Source of the DNA: Hippopus hippopus
Lineage: Eukaryota > Mollusca > Bivalvia > Cardiida > Cardiidae
Assembly: GCA_946811185.2 (NCBI GenBank)
Contig: OX328108.1
Span: 37,508,493 to 37,572,492 of the forward strand
Reading direction: 5' to 3'
DNA: 64,000 nucleotides
Position 1 is the stretch's first letter; each line of letters starts with the position of its first letter. This document shows, piece by piece, positions 46,900 through 61,289 of this stretch. Below the pieces are notes generated by a model that saw only the letters and a program-made list of their open reading frames with translations, did not search any database and was not told the origin of the DNA. The translations under genes and the position numbers were made by a program.

Positions 46900-49800
46900 A
46901 CTGTACATTGATACTTTAAATATGCTAAGATGATCAATGTACAGTGTAGAAACCCCAGAAAATAATGTCACAAGTGGCTGAAAAAGACTGAAAACTCTTT
47001 CAGTAGCAACTGATTTCTATTGCATAAATCAAACAAAGGGAACTAAATTTTATCATTTTTTCTTTTAATCTCTTTTTACCGTAACAAGAAACCCAGTTAC
47101 GTTGACTACCGTCTCATACGTGCCAGTTACGCACCCGCGAAAACACGAAAAATCAACTTACGGCACATTCCATAGCAGACGACACCTGTTGCTTAAGTCA
47201 AATATAGGGAATTTTTTTTGTTCTTTTTTATCTTACTAGGGCCATTTTAATGGCATTGATACTTTGAATATGCTCAGATGATCAATGTACAGTGTAGAAA
47301 CCCCAGAAGATAATGTCACAAGTGGCTGAAAAAGATTGAAAACTCTTTCAGTAGCAACTGATTTCTATTGCATAAATCAAACAAAGGGAACTAAATTTTT
47401 ACTTTTTTTGTAATCTCTTTTTACTGTAACAAGAAACCCAGTTACGTTGACTACTCTCTCATACGTGCCAGTTACGCACCCGCGAAAACACGAAAAATCG
47501 ACTTACGGCACATTCCATAGCAGACGACACCTCTTGCTTAAGTCACATATAGGGATTTTTGTTTCTTCTTTTTTATCTTACTAGGGCCATTTTATTGGCA
47601 TTGATACTTTGAATATGCTCAGATGATCAATGTACAGTGTAGAAAACCCAGAAAATAAGAAAATAATGTCACAAGTGGCTGAAAAAGACTGAAAACTCTT
47701 TCAGTAGCAACTGATTTCTATTGCATAAATCAAACAAAGGGAACTAAATTTTATTATTATTTTTTTTAATCTCTTTTTACCGTAACAAGAAACCCAGTTA
47801 CGTTGACTACCGTCTCATACGTGCCAGTTACGCATCCGCGAAAACACGAAAAATCGACTTACGGCACATTCCATAGCAGACGACACCTCTTGCTTAAGTC
47901 AAACATAGGGAATTTTTTTTGTTCTTTTTTATCTTACTAGGGCCATTTTATTGGCATTGATACTTTGAATATGCTCAGATGATCAATGTACAGTGTAGAA
48001 ACCCCAGAAGATAATGTCACAAGTGGCTGAAAAAGATTGAAAACTCTTTCAGTAGCAACTGATTTCTATTGCATAAATCAAACAAAGGGAACTAAATTTT
48101 TACTTTTTTTGTAATCTCTTTTTACCGTAACAAGAAACCCAGTTACGTTGACTACTGTCTCATACGTGCCAGTTACGCACCCGCGAAAACACGAAAAATC
48201 GACTTACGGCACATTCCATAGCAGACGACACCTCTTGCTTAAGTCAAATATAGGGAATTTTTTTTGTTCTTTTTTATCTTACTAGGGCCATTTTATTGGC
48301 ATTGATACTTTGAATATGCTCAGATGATCAATGTACAGTGTAGAAACCCCAGAAGATAATGTCACAAGTGGCTGAAAAAGATTGAAAACTCTTTCAGTAG
48401 CAACTGATTTCTATTGCATAAATCAAACAAAGGGAACTAAATTTTTACTTTTTTTGTAATCTCTTTTTACCGTAACAAGAAACCCAGTTACGTTGACTAC
48501 CGTCTCATACGTGCCAGTTACGCACCCGCGAAAACACGAAAAATCGACTTACGGCACATTCCATAGCAGACGACACCTCTTGCTTAAGTCAAATATAGGG
48601 AATTTTTTTTGTTCTTTTTTATCTTACAAGGGCCATTTTATTGGCATTGATACTTTGAATATGCTCAGATGATCAATTTACAATGTAGAAACCCCAGAAA
48701 ATAATGTCACAAGTGGCTGAAAAAGACTGAAAACTCTTTCAGTAGCAACTGATTTCTATTGCATAAATCAAACAAAGGGAACTAAATTTTATCATTTTTT
48801 CTTTTAATCTCTTTTTACCGTAACAAGAAACCCAGTTACGTTGACTACCGTCTCATACGTGCCAGTTACGCACCCGCGAAAACACGAAAAATCGACTTAC
48901 GGCACATTCCATAGCAGACGACACCTCTTGCTTAAGTCAAATATAGGGAATTTTTTTTGTTCTTTTTTATCTTACTAGGGCCATTTTATTGGCATTGATA
49001 CTTTGAATATGCTCAGATGATCAATGTACAGTGTAAAAACCCGAGAAGATAATGTCACAAGTGCCTAAAAAAGACTGAAAACTCTTTCAGTAGCAACTGA
49101 TTTCTATTGCATAAATCAAACAAAGGGAACTAAATTTTTATTATTTTTTTTTTAATCTCTTTTTATACCGTGACAAGAAACCCAGTTACGTTGACTACCG
49201 TCTTATACGTGCCAGTTACGCACCCGCGAAAACACGAAAAATCGACTTACGGCACATTCCATAGCAGACGACACCTCTTGCTTAAGTCAAATATAGGGAA
49301 TTTTTTTTGTTCTTTTTTATCTTACAAGGGCCATTTTATTGGCATTGATACTTTGAATATGCTCAGATGATCAGTGTACAGTGTAGAAACCCCAGAAAAT
49401 AAGAAAATAATGTCACAAGTGGCTGAAAAAGACTGAAAACTCTTTCAGTAGCAACTGATTTCTATTGCATAAATCAAACAAAGGGAACTAAATTTTTACT
49501 TTTTTTGTAATCTCTTTTTACCGTAACAAGAAACCCAGTTACGTTGACTACTCTCTCATACGTGCCAGTTACGCACCCGCGAAAACACGAAAAATCGACT
49601 TACGGCACATTCCATAGCAGACGACACCTCTTGCTTAAGTCAAATATAGGGAATTTTTTTTGTTCTTTTTTATCTTACTAGGGCCATTTTATTGGCATTG
49701 ATACTTTGAATATACTCAGATGATCAATTTACAGTGTAGAAACCCCAGAAAATAATGTCACAAGTGGCTGAAAAAGACTGAAAACTATTTCAGTAGCAAC

Positions 49801-51086
49801 TGATTTCTATTGCATAAATCAAACAAAGGGAACTAAATTTTTATTATTTTTTTTTTAATCTCTTTTTATACCGTGACAAGAAACCCAGTTACGTTGACTA
49901 CCGTCTCATACGTGCCAGTTACGCACCCGCGAAAACACGAAAAATCGACTTACGGCACATTCCATAGCAGACGACACCTCTTGCTTAAGTCAAATATAGG
50001 GAATTTTTTTTGTTCTTTTTTATCTTACTAGGGCCATTTTATTGGCATTGATACTTTGAATATGCTCAGATGATCAATGTACAGTGTAGAAACCCCAGAA
50101 GATAATGTCACAAGTGGCTGAAAAAGATTGAAAACTCTTTCAGTAGCAACTGATTTCTATTGCATAAATCAAACAAAGGGAACTAAATTTTTACTTTTTT
50201 TGCAATCTCTTTTTACCGTAACAAGAAACCCAGTTACGTTGACTACCGTCTCATACGTGCCAGTTACGCACCCGCGAAAACACGAAAAATCGACTTACGG
50301 CACATTCCATAGCAGACGACACCTCTTGCTTAAGTCAAATATAGGGATTTTTGTTTCTTCTTTTTTATATTACTAGGGCCATTTTATTGGCATTGATACT
50401 TTGAATATGCTCAGATGATCAATGTACAATGTAAAAATCCCAGACAATAAGAAAATAATGTCACAAGTGGCTGAAAAAGACTGAAAACTCTTTCAGTAGC
50501 AACTGATTTCTATTGCATAAATCAAACAAAGGGAACTAAATTTTTATTATTTTTTTAATCTCTTTTTACCGTAACAAGAAACCCAGTTACGTTGACTACC
50601 GTCTCATACGTGCCAGTTATGCGCCCGCGAAAACATGAAAAATCGACTTACGGCACATTCCATAGCAGACGACACCTCTTGCTTAAATCAAATATAGGGA
50701 ATTTTTTTTTGTTCTTTTTTATCTTACTAGGGCCATTGAAATGGCATTGATAGTTTGAATATGCTCAGATGATCAATGTACAGTGTAGAAACCCCAGAAG
50801 ATAATGTCACAAGTGCCTAAAAAAGACTGAAAACTCTTTCAGTAGCAACTGATTTCTATTGCATAAATCAAACAAAGGGAACTCAATTTTTATTATTTTT
50901 TTTTTAATCTCTTTTTATACCGTGACAAGAAATCTAGTTGCGTTGACTACCGTTCCATACGTGCCAGTTATGCGCCCGCGAAAACATGAAAAATCGACTT
51001 ACGGCACATTCCATAGCAGACGACACCTGTTGCCTAAGTCAAATATAGGGAAATTTTTTTTTTCGTTTTCTCTTACTAGGGCCATT
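46900..51086 (+). repeat. Monomer array A14, 12 monomers, class II head
   Basis: Parallel to A12 at an offset of 8,838 bp falling to 8,830 bp after the second monomer, where A12 has an extra AATAAGAA-type 8-bp insertion. Shared markers run to about 49,370 (AAAACCCGAGAAG at 49,036). After that A14 has its own monomers (GATCAGTGTACAG, TATACTCAGATG, AACTATTTCAG, GTAAAAATCCCAGAC). It ends with a GCCATTGAAATGGC boundary near 50,737 and a terminal monomer. Confidence 0.94.
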
Positions 51087-52155
51087 GAATTGGTTACGAT
51101 GACTATCGCACCCATACGTGACTGTTACGTGCTGTGCATAAAATCATAAAATCAACTAGGACACTTTCGGAGGCAACTGATACCTGTTGCACAAATCAAA
51201 GAAAGGTAAACCAAATTCGTTTTCTTACCAAGGTCATGAAAAACATTGAACCAATTTTGGTGACCGTGTGAGTCATAAGTCGATTTTATGTTTAACCGCT
51301 GCGCAAAAACATTGATTCAGAAGCAACGGGTTGCTGTTGCATAAACTTTTTCCAATAAGAAATCTTGTTCTTGTTTGAAGAATTTAGAAATAGGCCAATG
51401 AAATACAATAAGATGTAAGAATGACTAATAATAAAAATAGGTAAAATAGATAAAATGGCAAAGTTAGGGATTCAACCTTTGACCATCAGGACCCAAAAAA
51501 GGTCTTGGTGCAGGGGTCAAACCCTCTTTGCGATTGAATAGGCTCAAATGACCCGAAGATTTAACATAGATATACAGAGATTTCCCCCCCCTTCCAATCT
51601 GCCAATCAAATCTCAGGCCTCTATTAAATTATCCAATCACAGAAGCTTTTAGAAAATCAAAATGGCGTCCAATATGCCAATCAAATCTCAGGCCTCTATT
51701 AAATTATCCAATCACAGAAGCTTTTAGAAAATGAAAATGGCGTCCAATCAGCCAATCAAATATCATCCCTCTCTCCAAATTATCCAATCAGAAAAGCTTT
51801 GAGAAATTCAATATTGCGCCCAATCAGCCAATCAAATTGCAGACACACCCACAGAATCATCCAATCAGAAAGCTTTGAGCCATTTGAAATGGCGCCCGAA
51901 AATATCGATAGAAAACAGTGAACAAGAATCGGCATAAAAGTGGATTTTAAGTCTTCTTTGAAGGCTGTTATGCAGTCCTTGGCAAACTGCCAGGCATGCA
52001 CCCTCCACACATGCCAGATTTCACTGGAAATGGGCGAAAATTTAAGAAAACAGGGTGACAGAAGACCTTGTTTTGGTGCCTTTTAGCACCTTGCAAGAGT
52101 GACTTCCCCTGATCTCTTGATTCGATTTGCTTTTCTAATTCAGGCCAACTGCCAT
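51087..52155 (+). repeat. Spacer B15
   Basis: Four-unit CCAAT array from 51,594 with eight C. Private changes inside the array are CCAATATGCC, AAAATGAAAATGGCG and AAATATCATCCC. CACTGGAAATGGG and CCTTTTAGCACC mark the right flank; the last one breaks the small GGTGC/GCACC inverted repeat spacing seen elsewhere. Confidence 0.93.
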
Positions 52156-53558
52156 ACTGTACATTGATACTTTAAATATGCTAAGATGATCAATGTACAG
52201 TGTAGAAACCCCAGAAAAGAAGAAAATAATGTCACAAGTGGCCAAAAAAGACTGAAAACTCTTTCAGTAGCAACTGATTTCTATTGCATAAATCAAACAA
52301 AGGGAACTAAATTTTATTATTATTTTTTTTAATCTCTTTTTACTGTAACAAGAAACCCAGTTACGTTGACTACTGTCTCATACGTGCCAGTTACGCACCC
52401 GCGAAAACACGAAAAATCGACTTACGGCACATTCCATAGCAGACGACACCTCTTGCTTAAGTCAAATATAGGGAATGTTTTTTGTTCTTTTTTATCTTAC
52501 TAGGGCCATTTTATTGGCATTGATACTTTGAATATGCTCAGATGATCAATTTACAGTGTAGAAACCCCAGAAAATAATGTCACAAGTGGCTGAAAAGGAC
52601 TGAAAACTCTTTCAGTAGCAACTGATTTCTATTGCATAAATCAAACAAAGGGAACTAAATTTTTATTATTATTTTTTTTTTAATCTCTTTTTACCGTAAC
52701 AAGAAACCCAGTTACGTTGACTACCGTCTCATACGTGCCAGTTACGCACCCGCGAAAACACGAAAAATTGACTTACGGCACATTCCATAGCAGACGACAC
52801 CTCTTGCTTAAGTCAAATATAGGGAATTTTTTTTGTTCTTTTTTATCTTACTAGGGCCATTTTATTGGCATTGATACTTTGAATATGCTCAGATGATCAA
52901 TGTACAGTGTAGAAACCCCAGAAGATAATGTCACAAGTGCCTAAAAAAGACTGAAAACTCTTTCAGTAGCAACTGATTTCTATTGCATAAATCAAACAAA
53001 GGGAACTAAATTTTATTATTTTTTTAATCTCTTTTTACCGTAACAAGAAACCCAGTTACGTTGACTACCGTCTCATACGTGCCAGTTATGCGCCCGCGAA
53101 AACATGAAAAATCGACTTACGGCACATTCCATAGCAGACGACACCTCTTGCTTAAATCAAATATAGGGAATTTTTTTTTTTGTTCTTTTTTTATCTTACT
53201 AGGGCCATTGAAATGGCATTGATAGTTTGAATATGCTCAGATGATCAATGTACAGTGTAGAAACCCCAGAAGATAATGTCACAAGTGCCTAAAAAAGACT
53301 GAAAACTCTTTCAGTAGCAACTGATTTCTATTGCATAAATCAAACAAAGGGAACTAAATTTTTATTATTTTTTTTTTAATCTCTTTTTATACCGTGACAA
53401 GAAATCCAGTTGCGTTGACTACCGTCCCATACGTGCCAGTTATGCGCTCGCGAAAACATGAAAAATCGACTTACGGCACATTCCATAGCAGACGACACCT
53501 GTTGCCTAAGTCAAATATAGGGAAATTTTTTTTTTCGTTTTCTCTTACTAGGGCCATT
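52156..53558 (+). repeat. Monomer array A15, 4 monomers
   Basis: Class I head with TTTTTACTGTAAC, then a CAATTTACAG monomer with GGGAATGTTTTTTG and GAAAAGGACTG, both shared with A16. A GCCATTGAAATGGC boundary lies near 53,208, after an unusually long T-tract. The terminal monomer carries GCGCTCGCG in place of GCGCCCGCG. Confidence 0.94.
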
Positions 53559-54628
53559 GAATTGGTTACGATGACTATCCCACCCATACGTGACCGTTAC
53601 GTGCTGTGCATAAAATCATAAAATCAACTAGGACACTTTCGGAGGCAACTGATACCTGTTGCACAAATCAAAGAAAGGTAAACCAAATTCGTTTTCTTAC
53701 CAAGGTCATGAAAAACATTGAACCAATTTTGGTGACCGTGTGAGTCATAAGTCGATTTTATGTTTAACCGCTGCGCAAAAACATTGATTCAGAAGCAACG
53801 GGTTGCTGTTACATAAACTTTTTCCAATAAGAAATCTTGTTCTTGTTTGAAGAATTTAGAAATAGGCCAATGAAATACAATAAGATGTAAGAATGACTAA
53901 TAATAAAAATAGGTAAAATAGATAAAATGGCAAAGTTAGGGATTCAACCTTTGACCATCAGGACCCAAAAAAGGTCTTGGTGCAGGGGTCAAACCCTCTT
54001 TGCGATTGAATAGGCTCAAATGACCCGAAGATTTAACATAGATATACAGAGATTTCCCCCCCCCTTCCAATCTGCCAATCAAATCTCAGGCCTCTATTAA
54101 ATTATCCAATCACAGAAGCTTTTAGAAAATCAAAATGGCGTCCAATCTGCCAATCAAATCTCAGGCCTCTATTAAATTATCCAATCACAGAAGCTTTTAG
54201 AAAATCAAAATGGCGTCCAATCAGCCAATCAAATCTCATCCCTCTCTTCAAATTATCCAATCAGAAAAGCTTTAAGAAATTCAATATTGCGCCCAATCAG
54301 CCAATCAAATTGCAGACACACCCACAGAATCATCCAATCAGAAAGCTTTGAGCCATTTGAAATGGCGCCCGAAAATATCGATAGAAAACAGTGAACAAGA
54401 ATCGGCATAAAAGTGGATTTTAAGTCTTCTTTGAAGGCTGTTATGCAGTCCTTGGCAAACTGCCAGGCATGCACCCTCCACACATGCCAGATTTCACTGA
54501 AAATGGGCGAAAATTTAAGAAAACAGGGTGACAGAAGACCTTGTTTTGGTGCCTTCTAGCACCTTGCAAGAGTGACTTCCCATGATCTCTTGATTCGATT
54601 TGCTTTTCTAATTCAGGCCAACTGCCAT
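53559..54628 (+). repeat. Spacer B16
   Basis: Four-unit CCAAT array from 54,067 with nine C. AGCTTTAAGAAATTC and CTTCCCATGATCTC are private. GACTATCCCACCC replaces GACTATCGCACCC near 53,573, removing a CpG. GCTGTTACATAAAC near 53,806 is also private. Confidence 0.93.
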
Positions 54629-57600
54629 ACTGTACATTGATACTTTAAATATGCTAAGATGATCAATGTACAGTGTAGAAACCCCAGAAAAGAAGAAAAT
54701 AATGTCACAAGTGGCCAAAAAAGACTGAAAACTATTTCAGTAGCAACTGATTTCTATTGCATAAATCAAACAAAGGGAACTAAATTTTATTATTATTTTT
54801 TTTAATCTCTTTTTACCGTAACAAGAAACCCAGTTACGTTGACTACTGTCTCATACGTGCCAGTTACGCACCCGCGAAAACACGAAAAATCGACTTACGG
54901 CACATTCCATAGCAGACGACACCTCTTGCTTAAGTCAAATATAGGGAATGTTTTTTGTTCTTTTTTATCTTACTAGGGCCATTTTATTGGCATTGATACT
55001 TTGAATATGCTCAGATGATCAATTTACAGTGTAGAAACCCCAGAAAATAATGTCATAAGTGGCTGAAAAGGACTGAAAACTCTTTCAGTAGCAACTGATT
55101 TCTATTGCATAAATCAAACAAAGGGAACTAAATTTTATTATTTTTTTTTTTAATCTCTTTTTACCGTAACAAGAAACCCAGTTACGTTGACTACTGTCTC
55201 ATACGTGCCAGTTACGCACCCGCGAAAACACTAAAAATCGACTTACGGCACATTCCATAGCAGACGACACCTCTTGCTTAAGTCAAATATAGGGAATTTT
55301 TTTTGTTCTTTTTTATCTTACTAGGGCCATTTTATTGGCATTGATACTTTGAATATGCTCAGATGATCAATGTACAGTGTAAAAACCCCAGAAGATAATG
55401 TCACAAGTGCCTAAAAAAGACTGAAAACTCTTTCAGTAGCAACTGATTTCTATTGCATAAATCAAACAAAGGGAACTAAATTTTTATTATTTTTTTTTTA
55501 ATCTCTTTTTATACCGTAACAAGAAACCCAGTTACGTTGACTACCGTCTCATACGTGCCAGTTACGCACCCGCGAAAACACGAAAAATCGACTGACCACA
55601 CATTCCATAGCAGACGACACCTCTTGCTTAAGTCAAATATAGGGGATTTTTTTTGTTCTTTTTTATCTTACTAGGGCCATTTTATTGGCATTGATACTTT
55701 GAATATGCTCAGATGATCAATGTACAGTGTAGAAACCCCAGAAGATAATGTCACAAGTGGCTGAAAAAGATTGAAAACTCTTTCAGTAGCAACTGATTTC
55801 TATTGCATAAATCAAACAAAGGGAACTAAATTTTTACTTTTTTTGTAATCTCTTTTTACCGTAACAAGAAACCCAGTTACGTTGACTACTGTCTCATACA
55901 TGCTAGTTACGCACCCGCGAAAACACGAAAAATCGACTTACGGCACATTCCATAGCAGACGACACCTCTTGCTTAAGTCAAATATAGGGATTTTTGTTTC
56001 TTCTTTTTTATCTTACTAGGGCCATTTTATTGGCATTGATACTTTGAATATGCTCAGATGATCAATGTACAGTGTAGAAACCCCAGAAAATAAGAAAATA
56101 ATGTCACAAGTGGCTGAAAAAGACTGAAAACTCTTTCAGTAGCAACTGATTTCTATTGCATAAATCAAACAAAGGGAACTAAATTTTTATTATTATTTTT
56201 TTTTTAATCTCTTTTTACCGTAACAAGAAACCCAGTTACGTTGACTACCGTCTCATACGTGCCAGTTACGCACCCGCGAAAACACGAAAAATCGACTTAC
56301 GGCACATTCCATAGCAGACGACACCCCTTGCTTAAGTCAAACATTGGGAATATTTTTTTGTTCTTTTTTATCTTACTAGGGCCATTTTATTGGCATTGAT
56401 ACTTTGAATATGCTCAGATGATCAATGTACAGTGTAGAAACCCCAGAAGATAATGTCACAAGTGGCTAAAAAAGACTGAAAACTCTTTCAGTAGCAACTG
56501 ATTTCTATTGCATAAATCAAACAAAGGGAACTAAATTTTATTATTTTTTTAATATCTTTTTACCGTAACAAGAAACCCAGTTACGTTGACTACCGTCTCA
56601 TACGTTCCAGTTATGCACCCGCGAAAACATGAAAAATCGACTTACGGCACATTCCATAGCAGACGACACCTCTTGCTTAAATCAAATATAGGGAATTTTT
56701 TTTTTTGTTCTTTTTTTATCTTACTAGGGCCATTGAAATGGCATTGATAGTTTGAATATGCTCAGATGATCAATGTACAGTGTAGAAACCCCAGAAGATA
56801 ATGTCACAAGTGCCTAAAAAAGACTGAAAACTCTTTCAGTAGCAACTGATTTCTATTGCATAAATCAAACAAAGGGAACTAAATTTTTATTATTTTTTTT
56901 TTAATCTCTTTTTATACCGTGACAAGAAACCCAGTTACGTTGACTACCGTCTCATACGTGCCAGTTACGCACCCGCGAAAACACGAAAAATCGACTTACG
57001 GCACATTCCATAGCAGACGACACCTCTTGCTTAAGTCAAATATAGGGAATTTTTTTTGTTCTTTTTTATCTTACAAGGGCCATTTTATTGGCATTGATAC
57101 TTTGAATATGCTCAGATGATCAATGTACAGTGTAGAAACCCCAGAAGATAATGTCACAAGTGGCTGAAAAAGATTGAAAACTCTTTCAGTAGCAACTGAT
57201 TTCTATTGCATAAATCAAACAAAGGGAACTAAATTTTTACTTTTTTTGTAATCTCTTTTTACCGAAACAAGAAACCCAGTTACGTTGACTACCGTCTCAT
57301 ACGTGCCAGTTACGCACCCGCGAAAACACGAAAAATCGACTTACGGCACATTCCATAGCAGACGACACCTCTTGCTTAAGTCAAATATAGGGAATTTTTT
57401 TTGTTCTTTTTTATCTTACTAGGGCCATTTTATTGGCATTGATACTTTGAATATGCTCAGATGATCAATGTACAGTGTAGAATCCCCAGAAGATAATGTC
57501 ACAAGTGGCTAAAAAAGACTGAAAACTCTTTCAGTAGCAACTGATTTCTATTGCATAAATCAAACAAAGGGAACTAAATTTTATTATTTTTTTAATCTCT

Positions 57601-58123
57601 TTTTACCGTAACAAGAAACCCAGTTACGTTGACTACCGTCTCATATGTGTCAGTTATGCGGCCGCGAAAACATGAAAAATCGACTTACGGCACATTCCAT
57701 AGCAGACGACACCTTTTGCTTAAATCAAATATAGGGAATTTTTTTTTGTTCTTTTTTATCTTACTAGGGCCATTGAAATGGCATTGATAGTTTGAATATG
57801 CTCAGATGATCAATGTACAGTGTAGAAACCCCAGAAGATAATGTCACAAGTGCCTAAAAAAGACTGAAAACTCTTTCAGTAGCAACTGATTTCTATTGCA
57901 TAAATCAAACCAAGGGAACTAAATTTTTATTATTTTTTTTTTAATCTCTTTTTATACCGTGACATGAAATCCAGTTGCGTTGACTACCGTCCCATACGTG
58001 CCAGTTATGCGCCCGCGAAAACATGAAAAATCGACTTACGGCACATTCCATAGCAGACGACACCTGTTGCCTAAGTCAAATATAGGGAAATGTTTTTTTT
58101 CCTTTTCTCTTACTAGGGCCATT
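54629..58123 (+). repeat. Monomer array A16, 10 monomers
   Basis: The first two monomers match A15 (AACTATTTCAG is private to the head). A monomer near 55,590 has the odd CGACTGACCACACATTCC in place of CGACTTACGGCACATTCC. Another near 56,340 has CAAACATTGGGAATA. A GCCATTGAAATGGC boundary occurs at 56,738 and again near 57,775. From about 56,796 it is the right copy of the 15.5-kb-offset block. Confidence 0.94.
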
Positions 58124-59192
58124 GAATTGGTTACGATGACTATCGCACCCATACGTGACCGTTACGTGCTGTGCATAAAATCATAAAATCAACTAGGACA
58201 CTTTCGGAGGCAACTGATACCTGTTGCACAAATCAAAGAAAGGTAAACCAAATTTGTTTTCTTACCAAGGTCATGAAAAACATTGAACCAATTTTGGTGA
58301 CCGTGTGAGTCATAAGTCGATTTTATGTTTAACTGCTGCGCAAAAACATTGATTCAGAAGCAACGGGTTGCTGTTGCATAAACTTTTTCCAATAAGAAAT
58401 CTTGTTCTTGTTTGAAGAATTTAGAAATAGGCCAATGAAATACAATAAGATGTAAGAATGACTAATAATAAAAATAGGTAAAATAGATAAAATGGCAAAG
58501 TTAGGGATTCAACCTTTGACCATCAGGACCCAAAAAAGGTCTTGGTGCAGGGGTCAAACCCTCTTTGCGATTGAATAGGCTCAAATGACCCGAAGATTTA
58601 ACATAGATATACAGAGATTTCCCCCCCCTTCCAATCTGCCAATCAAATCTCAGGCCTCTATTAAATTATCCAATCACAGAAGCTTTTAGAAAATCAAAAT
58701 GGCGTCCAATCTGCCAATCAAATCTCAGGCCTCTATTAAATTATCCAATCACAGAAGATTTTAGAAAATCAAAATGGCGTCCAATCAGCCAATCAAATCT
58801 CATCCCTCTCTCCAAATTATCCAATCAGAAAAGCTTTGAGAAATTCAATATTGCGCCCAATCAGCCAATCAAATTGCAGACACACCCACAGAATCATCCA
58901 ATCAGAAAGCTTTGAGCCATTTGAAATGGCGCCCGAAAATATCGATAGAAAACAGTGAACAAGAATCGGCATAAAAGTGGATTTTAAGTCTTCTTTGAAG
59001 GCTGTTATGCAGTCCTTGGCAAACTGCCAGGCATGCACCCTCCACACATGCCAGATTTCACTGAAAATGGGCGAAAATTTAAGAAAACAGGGTGACAGAA
59101 GACCTTGTTTTGGTGCCTTCTAGCACCTTGCAAGAGTGACTTCCCCTGATCTCTTGATTCGATTTGCTTTTCTAATTCAGGCCAACTGCCAT
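58124..59192 (+). repeat. Spacer B17
   Basis: Copy of B13: four CCAAT units from 58,631, eight C, AGAAGATTTTAG and TTTAACTGCTGCG shared. Confidence 0.93.
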
Positions 59193-61289
59193 ACTGTACA
59201 TTGATACTTTAAATATGCTAAGATGATCAATGTACAGTGTAGAAACCCCAGAAAAGAAGAAAATAATGTCACAAGTGGCAAAAAAAGACTGAAAACTCTT
59301 TCAGTAGCAACTGATTTCTATTGCATAAATCAAACAAAGGGAACTAAATTTTATTATTATTTTTTTTAATCTCTTTTTACCGTAACAAGAAACCCAGTTA
59401 CGTTGACTACTGTCTCATACGTGCCAGTTACGCACCCGCGAAAACACGAAAAATCGACTTACGGCACATTCCATAGCAGACGACACCTGTTGCTTAAGTC
59501 AAATATAGGGAATTTTTTTTGTTCTTTTTTATCTTACTAGGGCCATTTTATTGGCATTGATACTTTGAATATGCTCAGATGATCAATTTACAGTGTAGAA
59601 ACCCCAGAAAATAATGTCACAAGTGGCTGAAAAAGACTGAAAACTCTTTCAGTAGCAACTGATTTCTATTGCATAAATCAAACAAAGGGAACTAAATATT
59701 ATCATTTTTTCTTTTAATCTCTTTTTACCGTAACAAGAAACCCAGTTACGTTGACTACCGTCTCATACGTGCCAGTTACGCACCCGCGAAAACACGAAAA
59801 ATCGACTTACGGCACATTCCATAGCAGACGACACCTCTTGCTTAAGTCAAATATAGGGAATTTTTTTTGTTCTTTTTTATCTTACTAGGGCCATTTTATT
59901 GGCATTGATACTTTGAATATGCTCAGATGATCAATGTACAGTGTAGAAACCCCAGAAGATAATGTCACAAGTGGCTAAAAAAGACTGAAAACTCTTTCAG
60001 TAGCAACTGATTTCTATTGCATAAATCAAACAAAGGGAACTAAAATTTTATTATTATTTTTTTTTTTAATCTCTTTTTACCGTAACAAGAAACCCAGTTA
60101 CGTTGACTACCGTCTCATACGTGCCAGTTACGCATCCGCGAAAACACGAAAAATCGACTTACGGCACATTCCATAGCAGACGACACCTCTTGCTTAAGTC
60201 AAATATAGGGAATTTTTTTTCTTCTTTTTTATCTTACTAGGGCCATTTTATTGGCATTGATACTTTGAATATGCTCAGATGATCAATTTACAGTGTAGAA
60301 ACCCCAGAAAATAATGGCACAAGTTGCTGAAAAAGACTGAAAACTCTTTCAGTAGCAACTGATTTCTATTGCATAAATCAAACAAAGGGAACTAAATGTT
60401 ATTATTTTTTTTTTTAATCTATTTTTACCGTAACAAGAAACCCAGTTACGTTGACTACCGTCTCATACATGCCAGTTACGCACCCACGAAAACACGAAAA
60501 ATTGACTTACGGCACATTCCATAGCAGACGACACCTCTTGCTTAAGTCAAATATAGGGAATTTTTTTTGTTCTTTTTTATCTTACTAGGGCCATTTTATT
60601 AGCATTGATACTTTGAATATGCTCAGATGATCAATGTACAGTGTAGAAACCCCAGAAGATAATGTCACAAGTGCCTAAAAAAGACTGAAAACTCTTTCAG
60701 TAGCAACTGATTTCTATTGCATAAATCAAACAAAGGGAACTAGATTTTATTATTTTTTTAATCTCTTTTTACCGTAACAAGAAACCCAGTTACGTTGACT
60801 ACCGTCCCATACGTGCCAGTTATGCGCCCGCGAAAACATGAAAAATCGACTTACGGCACATTCCATAGCAGACGACACCTCTTGCTTAAATCAAATATAG
60901 GGAATTTTTTTTTGTTCTTTTTTATCTTACTAGGGCCATTGAAATGGCATTGATAGTTTGAATATGCTCAGATGATCAATGTACAGTGTAGAAACCCCAG
61001 AAGATAATGTCACAAGTGCCTAAAAAAGACTGAAAACTCTTTCAGTAGCAACTGATTTCTATTGCATAAATCAAACAAAGGGAACTAAATTTTTATTATT
61101 TTTTTTTTAATCTCTTTTTATACCGTGGCAAGAAATCCAGTTGCGTTGACTACCGTCCCATACGTGCCAGTTATGCGCCCGCGAAAACATGAAAAATCGA
61201 CTTACGGCACATTCCATAGCAGACGACACCTGTTGCCTAAGTCAAATATAGGGAAATTTTTTTTTTCGTTTTCTCTTACTAGGGCCATT
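59193..61289 (+). repeat. Monomer array A17, 6 monomers
   Basis: Copy of A13 with the same six-monomer order. Noticed differences are CTTACTAGGG near 59,535, one extra T near 60,066, TTTTTTTTCTTCTTTT near 60,220 and GTGCCTAAAAAAG near 61,018. Confidence 0.94.

Larger units (their letters stand above)
41260..48465 (+). repeat. Left copy of a >=7.2-kb duplicated block (offset ~15,535 bp)
   Basis: Covers the end of A12, B13, A13, B14 and the first part of A14. It matches 56,796-64,000. Only scattered differences were noticed: CATACATGCC versus CATACGTGCC, CTTACAAGGG versus CTTACTAGGG, GTGGCTAAAAAAG versus GTGCCTAAAAAAG, and a few T-tract lengths. The right end of the homology is not reached because the second copy runs off the window. 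Confidence 0.88.
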
